The notes below the pieces were generated by a model. That model did not search any database, had not been told where the DNA came from, and saw only the letters and a program-made list of their open reading frames with translations. The translations under genes were made by a program, and so were the position numbers. 31,335 nt of DNA from a virus, in the IMG/VR virus record IMGVR_UViG_3300049855_000300, positions 1 to 31,335 of that record. One strand, given 5' to 3'. This document shows positions 31,178 through 31,335 of the stretch, one piece after another. Every line of letters starts with the position of its first letter. Position 1 is the first letter of the stretch.

Positions 31178-31335
31178 TCAGCCCCAGGTAACGCCGTCGA
31201 TCCAGGCCACCGAGGGCTGACGCAGCGAGGCCCAGGAGGTCGGAGCGATCATGCGAATGCCCAGGCTGTAGGTCTGCCACAGCGAACGCGCCGTGTAGCC
31301 AGCCGAGGCCGCGCCGGTCGGGTTGCCAGAGGCGT
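31178..31335 (-). CDS. Major capsid protein, C-terminal part only
   Basis: Runs off the right edge; only 51 complete C-terminal codons before TGA (31180-31178) are in the window. The sequence SLWQTYSLGIRMIAPTSWAS then LRQPSVAWIDGVTWG matches the end of an HK97-fold phage major capsid protein (cross-subunit beta strand then a final VxxIxGVxW motif). NPTGAAS is at the visible start. Identity is based on this short stretch and on position; the remaining coding region and any upstream protease lie outside. Confidence 0.65.
   Translation of the reverse strand, partial: ASGNPTGAASAGYTARSLWQTYSLGIRMIAPTSWASLRQPSVAWIDGVTWG

Noticed and set aside
1-31335. tRNA genes, integrase, terminase or transposase
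   Set aside because: No cloverleaf, recombinase, terminase or insertion-sequence motifs were recognised by reading the frames; they may lie outside the window.

Overview
The window is part of a tailed-phage (or prophage) genome with siphovirus morphology genes. Most of it is GC-rich. The near-perfect TTATCCACA DnaA boxes, the codon bias and the protein families suggest a phage of a high-GC proteobacterium, perhaps a gammaproteobacterium such as a xanthomonad or pseudomonad. This host guess is an inference. No integrase, terminase, tRNA or CRISPR array is visible, so lifestyle and packaging cannot be read here.

Left end (1-4560). A cluster of five exact DnaA boxes is followed by a G-rich GGCT/GGCGTGGCTA repeat tract. 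Next comes a visibly AT-richer rightward operon (about 430-3690) with a sigma70-like promoter and a strong intrinsic terminator. It encodes a small hydrophobic peptide, two unrecognised proteins and an M20/M28-like metallopeptidase. A second GGCT-rich tract follows, then a 22-bp-spaced iteron set and a cluster of GTAGCCACTG inverted repeats. The operon is therefore bracketed by similar low-complexity tracts and by two origin-like sequences.

Leftward replication/recombination block (4557-8909). It encodes a Prim-Pol/PriCT/VirE primase-helicase, a small protein, an SSB-like protein with a DxDVPF tail, a conserved phage protein, a PD-(D/E)XK RecE-like exonuclease and a small protein, with a UUCG-loop terminator inside the operon. 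The divergent promoter region lies at about 8950-9030.

Rightward accessory block (9033-14263). It encodes a small HTH-like protein, an HNH endonuclease, an SF2 helicase broken by a 4-nt insertion exactly in its Walker A motif, a C5-methyltransferase-like protein, a VRR-NUC nuclease, and a tightly overlapping train of small proteins of unknown function, two of them single-pass membrane proteins.

Leftward late operon (31335 down to 14239). In transcription order: major capsid protein (3' end only), Ig/IPT-like protein, HK97-type portal, collagen-like protein, head-tail connector, head-tail joining protein, gp10-like protein, tail terminator-like protein, major tail protein, tail assembly chaperones G and G-T joined by a probable +1/-2 ribosomal frameshift, tape measure, DUF1833 protein, NlpC/P60 peptidase, J-like tip protein, LamG/Ig structural protein, tail fibre with S74 chaperone, a small lipoprotein, a secreted Q/N/S-rich protein and an L,D-transpeptidase-like protein. 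Almost every junction is an ATGA, GTGA or TAATG overlap, which indicates translational coupling.

The points most worth checking are the AT-rich peptidase island between repeat tracts, the broken helicase next to an HNH gene, the non-canonical frameshift in the tail chaperone, and the degenerate P-loop in the primase-helicase.
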